From Saccoglossus kowalevskii (lineage: Eukaryota; Hemichordata; Enteropneusta; Harrimaniidae), in the NCBI RefSeq assembly GCF_000003605.2, contig NW_003107099.1:131029-164650 (forward strand): DNA of 33,622 nucleotides, given 5' to 3'. Each line of letters begins with the position of its first letter. Within the stretch, counting starts at the first letter, position 1. Both the position numbers and the translations under genes were made by a program. Under the pieces are notes generated by a model. The model had not been told where the DNA came from. It did no database searches and saw only the letters and a program-made list of their open reading frames with translations. Shown piece after piece: positions 29,953-33,622 of this stretch.

Positions 29953-30367
29953 ATTGAACCAGAGGTAAATTACTTGGGGTTTGCAACTCGCATAGTACTG
30001 TATGGTGACATCATGTCAAGATCCCATTGAAGTCTCATCTCGTAGATAGCGAGACTGAGGCTACGACCTTCTGACATGATATATATCAATGTTCAAGGTT
30101 TGTAATGAAAAAATAAAACTTTTCTTGTCACTATCATAGTGAAAACTGTAATACATCGAAAATGTACAGAAAATATAGTTCTCGTAATCCGTCATATCGT
30201 GGGCAGATATTTTGATCCACCTGGATATCCCAGTATCCTAGTTACCTCGGGCATACGCATTCGCATTTTTCTGAGTTGGAACGCTTATGCGAGAGCGAGA
30301 TTGTAACGGGATCTTGGTATCATGTCACCGTAGTTGCAAACCCCAAGTAATGTACCTCTGATTGAAC
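29953..30367. mobile_element. hAT-like MITE with target-site duplication
   Basis: The element spans 29960-30360 (401 bp) and is flanked by the direct repeat ATTGAAC (29953-29959 and 30361-30367). The left end is CAGAGGTAAATTACTTGGGG, then TTTGCAACT. The reverse complement of the right end is CAGAGGTACATTACTTGGGG, then TTTGCAACT. After a 13-14-base insertion in the left arm, the similarity resumes with GGTGACAT and AAGATCCC, giving arms of about 70 bp. CAGRGG-type tips are typical of hAT elements, whose duplications are normally 8 bp; 7 are seen here. The interior, with CGCATTCGCA and GCTTATGCGAGAGCGAG, is non-coding. Confidence 0.85.
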
Positions 30368-31520
30368 GTATCATCATTCTGTTTAAATTTGTAAAGCATG
30401 AAATACTGTAAATGCATGAATTATTGACTGCTCTTTAATTTTGTTTCTTTCGCTGATAAGTAAAATCCACTAAAATACATCGATGTGAATAATATATTGG
30501 AGTGCATCCCTCTAAAATTACATTAAAATTAAATTCTAGTGAATTTGATCAAATATCAAATAGTGAAATCAAACATCAATGAAAGTTAAAGCTTATACAG
30601 TATGTGAATTTCACCGTGTTAAAATCAAGTGTAATCTTGACTTCAATAAGGCTAAATCAACACATTTTTTAGAAATGGCCTAAAAATATTAGGTAGGTAT
30701 AGGCAAGGAGTTTTATTTTATGAGTTGTACTCAGTAGGTTTTTGTGAGAACATACTCATGGTTTAATTATTGACACCGAACTTAGTTTACAGAATATATT
30801 TCCTTATTACAACTGGGTGCTAGTCATTTGATAAAAAATAAATTGCAACATTGGGGGAATGACAGGAAATATTTGCATGAAATAAACTTGTAAATTTCCC
30901 GAAAAAATAGGTAGGGTTACGGAAAATACAGTAATGATTATTTTATTACTGTAAAGTGTTCGTCATTATTATTGAAATTATCCATTTTCATTTCAAATTG
31001 TAATTGTTACTAATTCTGAATATAGTTGTTTTCAATGCTGTTGAATTCAAAATTATAGCCTACTTAAAATTATTGCATATGTTCATAGTTTGCCATTTGC
31101 TTGTAAAATTATTTATGCCTCATAGAAGTTTTATAAATATTATTTATTATATATATTTTTTTAGTCCTGCCTTCATAAAATTCACAATACTCACTGAGTA
31201 GTGGGTTATCGTGTAATATTGATTGCATTCAATGTAGGACTGAGCAACAAAACATTACCATGGATGGGTTGATTGATTGAGATGAAATCCTACCAACTAT
31301 CATATCTATGTAATGTAATTAATACGCCATACAAATCTATTCACGTGTACGTACATGCATTCACACAGGCATTCACGTAGGTCACCGCCACTGACAATGT
31401 TTGCATATTCAGTACATGTAATTAAAATTATCATAGCAAAATAACTACAACGAAAAAGACGAGAAACAGTCAAAATACGTTACATGCATCAACAGTAAAC
31501 CTTTTCGTATTATCTGATTA
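30368..31520. other. AT-rich spacer, nothing recognised
   Basis: No gene, repeat or element end that I can support. Confidence 0.5.
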
Positions 31521-32110
31521 AATTACCCACCATTGCTCGCGTTGTCACTGTTTTCTGATGTTATGCGAGGTCTCAAATTTCTACCTTCGAAAGTTTTGAT
31601 CTTGAAGTTACGATTATGTGTCAACATTGAATGTACAGCATGAAATTAAATCGCCTCTTACATATAGCTGCAAGGTGTAATTCAAGTCAATTGTTGGACA
31701 AATGACGAATTTGTTGCTGTTAGACAAAATGTCCCGCCAAACAGTGACTTGCGACTCGGGCTCTGCGTAAGAAACATGCTACTTATTTTGCAAATTTTCC
31801 CCGTATATACAACGCCCCGAATATCCTGGAAATACAAACCTGTTGATTTCGAAATCAGCAAATGCTAATCTTGATTCCACTGGCGGTAACGTAAGTGTCA
31901 AAACAGGGTACGATTATTTTAATTGCAACACTGGTAGCTGATACTGGTAAATTAACGACAAACGTGCCCCATCCACGTAAACTTCCGGGTAACGAAAACA
32001 CACACGAAACAAACTAACAGCCGTGTGATTATGTTGATTCGATATTCAGACGTGCACACAGCGGGCGCTTCGAGAAAATATTGGAAAAGTAACCACATCA
32101 GGTGCAGTCA
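31521..32110. promoter_or_regulatory. CpG-richer region, possible promoter and 5' non-coding exon
   Basis: CpG dinucleotides and G+C rise here relative to the surroundings. On the minus strand an ETS-type CCCGGAAGTT (about 31983-31992) is followed at a distance by GCGAGCAATG|GTGGGTAA (about 31530), a usable donor. This would suit a remote non-coding first exon of the transporter, about 2.6 kb upstream of its first coding exon. On the plus strand, GGTAAC|GTAAGTG near 31890 is another donor-like site. None of this is firm. Confidence 0.25.
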
Positions 32111-32119
32111 ACGAAGCTG

Positions 32120-32340
32120 TTCGTGAAAAAATGTGTTCACAGGGGATTTTTAGCGGGCAGGCAAAATAAAACATCTTCAGTGGGAGGGAATTAAAAATAG
32201 GGTTTCTCAGAGGGGATTCCAGTAGGAGAAGATTTTTATTCAGAGAGCAGGCAAGTTCCATTTTTAGATTGAGCGGGTAAGGGCAAAATCACTGATTATA
32301 CATTGTATTTTTCAGAAGTGCAAAATTTGAACTTGGGTAC
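32120..32340. repeat. Worn outer part of the purine-rich minisatellite
   Basis: GGGGATTTTTAGCGGGCAGG, GTGGGAGGGAATTAAAAAT, GAGGGGATTCCAGTAGGAG and GAGCGGGTAAGGGCAAAAT are loosely related purine-rich phrases that precede the clearer 30-bp repeats. They are probably older units of the same array. Confidence 0.4.
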
Positions 32341-32369
32341 AACTCTCTTAATAAAGAGCGTTGTCGGTG

Positions 32370-32562
32370 AAATGGGTTATGGGGAACAAAAACTGAGTGG
32401 GAAAAGAGCAGTGGGAGAAAAACCGATTGAAGAGAAGGCAACGGGGAACAAAAACTGAGTGGGGAGAGGGCAGTGGAAGCAAAACCGAGTGGGGAGAGGG
32501 CAGTGGGAGCAAAACCGAGTGAGGAGAGGGCAGTGGGAGCAAAAAACAGTGGGAGGGCAATT
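32370..32562. repeat. 30-bp purine-rich minisatellite, about six units
   Basis: The unit is GTGGGGAGAGGGCAGTGGGA followed by GCAAAACCGA. The last three units are nearly identical; the first ones have AACAAAAACTGA in place of GCAAAACCGA. The strand is almost all purine, with G-runs that could form triplex or quadruplex structures. A 30-bp period keeps a minus-strand frame open (PLPSPHSVLL repeated), which is not a gene. Confidence 0.9.
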
Positions 32563-32574
32563 TAATTTGGTTGA

Positions 32575-33005
32575 GAGGGAGGGGAGTTGCGAACAGCTTG
32601 ACCTCTCCCCTCCAAATTAATTAAGCCTTAATAATGTTCATAAATTAAGTTACTGTTGATCAAACATAAAAATCAAACATTTTTGAAAATTTACTCGTTG
32701 ACTGCACTTGCCACATGCCATTCACGAGGCTCAGAAGATTTTATGTAATCTTCTTCAATCTTTCATTCAGCAATTTTGAGAAAAGATCAAAATGTTTAAT
32801 TATTCAATTTACTCACGAATGTTTATCAGTGAGCATGTGTACACTTTCGCGCCAATTGAGTTGCCGACGGGACCGGCCGACGGGGTTGCCGATTACTGGT
32901 TTTTCCAACCCACCTTCCGTGTTAGGCTGGTTGCTATGCATTTGGTCGTTACAATAGTTTTCATAGAGGTTTATTGTTCTGTGTTCATTCTTTCTCAATT
33001 ATTTT
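32575..33005. other. Spacer with a GC-rich patch at 32850-32900
   Basis: GGACCGGCCGACGGGGTTGC and its surroundings are unusually CpG-rich. Overlapping open frames on both strands here have no recognisable product. CTCCCCTCC near 32610 is complementary to GGAGGGGAG near 32580, so the edge of the minisatellite can fold back. Confidence 0.35.
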
Positions 33006-33009
33006 TTTA

Positions 33010-33622
33010 TTTTATTGTTTTATTAGACGCATAAAATCCTTAGGAAAGGATAAAAAGGGTCTTACAGAAAAAAATTAAAACAAACTACAATCTAAAAAAG
33101 AAAACAGAAAATAAAAACTTTTCTAAAAAATAAAACAAATCAAAAACAATAAAGACAATTTGCAGCCAATGGTGAGTACAGAATATAGAATGAACACAAA
33201 ATGTGGCCTAATACACTGATAGTTGTTGCTGTTTTGTTCCATAGCTGTTTTTTAGGAAGACTGCTAAGGCTGGTGCTAGAGTATGGTTTGCCATAATCAA
33301 AATGAATTTATTCTGACTATTTTCTTTATCAAAATTTTGAACTTTATTTTGTGCAGTCAGGAATAATTTGTCCCTATGGTGACTGTAAGCTGGACATTTC
33401 ATTACAAAATGTTGCTCATCCTCAATTATAGTTTGGCTGCACATATCACATGTTCTTTTATCCAGCGGCACATTATTATGTCTGCCTTTCTCAATTTTAA
33501 GGTCATGGTTGCTTGTCCTGAAATTTGCAATTAACCTTCTAAGACCATGGTTCTGCATATTAATTAGGTAATTTTCAATTTTTAAATCTTGTTTGAAAAG
33601 TATGTATGTTCTTAGTTTGTTT
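33010..33622 (-). mobile_element. LINE 3' end, ORF2 C-terminus and tail (runs off the window)
   Basis: The frame is open on minus from the right edge to TAA/TAG near 33208. It encodes FKQDLKIENYLINMQNHGL, RRLIANFRTSNHDLKIEKGR, then a CDMC...HFVMKC cysteine/histidine set and KFILIMANHTLAPALAVFLK. This is the same C-terminal domain as at 9811-10279: K-D-L...E.YL...N..G, then FRTSNH.L.IE.GR, CxxC and HxxxxC. It is better preserved, with no stop codon in the visible part. The T-rich untranslated tail ends in a run resembling TAATAAAACAATAAAATAAAA around 33010. The reverse-transcriptase domain should lie just right of the window. Confidence 0.8.

Noticed and set aside
32348-32560. PLPSPHSVLL-repeat protein on the minus strand
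   Set aside because: It is a translation of the 30-bp minisatellite.

Overview
The window looks like nuclear DNA of a marine invertebrate animal. It is AT-rich, its genes are split by introns with GT/AG borders, it carries fragments of several non-LTR retrotransposons, and it is crowded with short inverted-repeat DNA elements and minisatellite arrays. The gene content and repeat style would suit a non-vertebrate deuterostome such as an acorn worm, but that placement is a guess from general appearance and no species can be fixed from the sequence. No tRNA, rRNA, CRISPR or bacterial feature was seen.

There is one well-supported gene, on the minus strand: an MFSD4 / sodium-dependent glucose transporter 1-like major facilitator. 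Three coding exons (28673-28877, 18239-18524, 15933-17479) join in perfect phase to give about 669 residues. Its most unusual feature is a roughly 175-residue, sequon-rich, internally repeated loop after the fifth membrane helix. A second gene is represented by one convincing exon (8822-8983, minus strand) of a tyrosine aminotransferase homologue; no further coding exon of it is visible, so the remainder lies left of the window or the piece is a relic. A third possible gene start, of unknown family, is an exon at 29139-29358 on the plus strand that ends in a consensus splice donor and faces away from the transporter.

Layout. 1-2177: satellite array of 44/45-bp units. 2178-4595: decayed, 5'-truncated non-LTR retrotransposon (minus) whose 3' end sits inside a satellite unit. 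4596-8744: mostly featureless AT-rich DNA with a long inverted repeat, a TTAA-bounded MITE, a retroposon-like tail and a 13-bp minisatellite. 8822-9519: aminotransferase exon and a candidate upstream non-coding exon. 9800-10280: 3' piece of another LINE (plus). 10800-12360: degenerate repeats, a C10G11 palindrome and a 440-bp element with about 53-bp inverted ends. 13040-13990: degenerate tandem array ending in a hairpin. 14548-15402: two more TTAA-bounded MITEs. 15600-28877: the transporter gene, whose 10-kb first intron holds three minisatellite arrays, a 545-bp hairpin-ended element and a second TTAA-bounded transposon family. 29953-30367: a hAT-like MITE with its target-site duplication. 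32340-32560: a purine-rich 30-bp minisatellite. 33010-33622: LINE 3' end (minus), running off the window.

The main novelty lies in the mobile DNA. There are two unrelated TTAA-bounded element families, one with two members that share a single TTAA. There is also a set of tandem-array elements ending in a compound hairpin followed by CTAA, which may be non-autonomous Helitron-like units carrying paired GATGGC motifs. The host-gene observations most worth checking are the expanded transporter loop and the lone aminotransferase exon.
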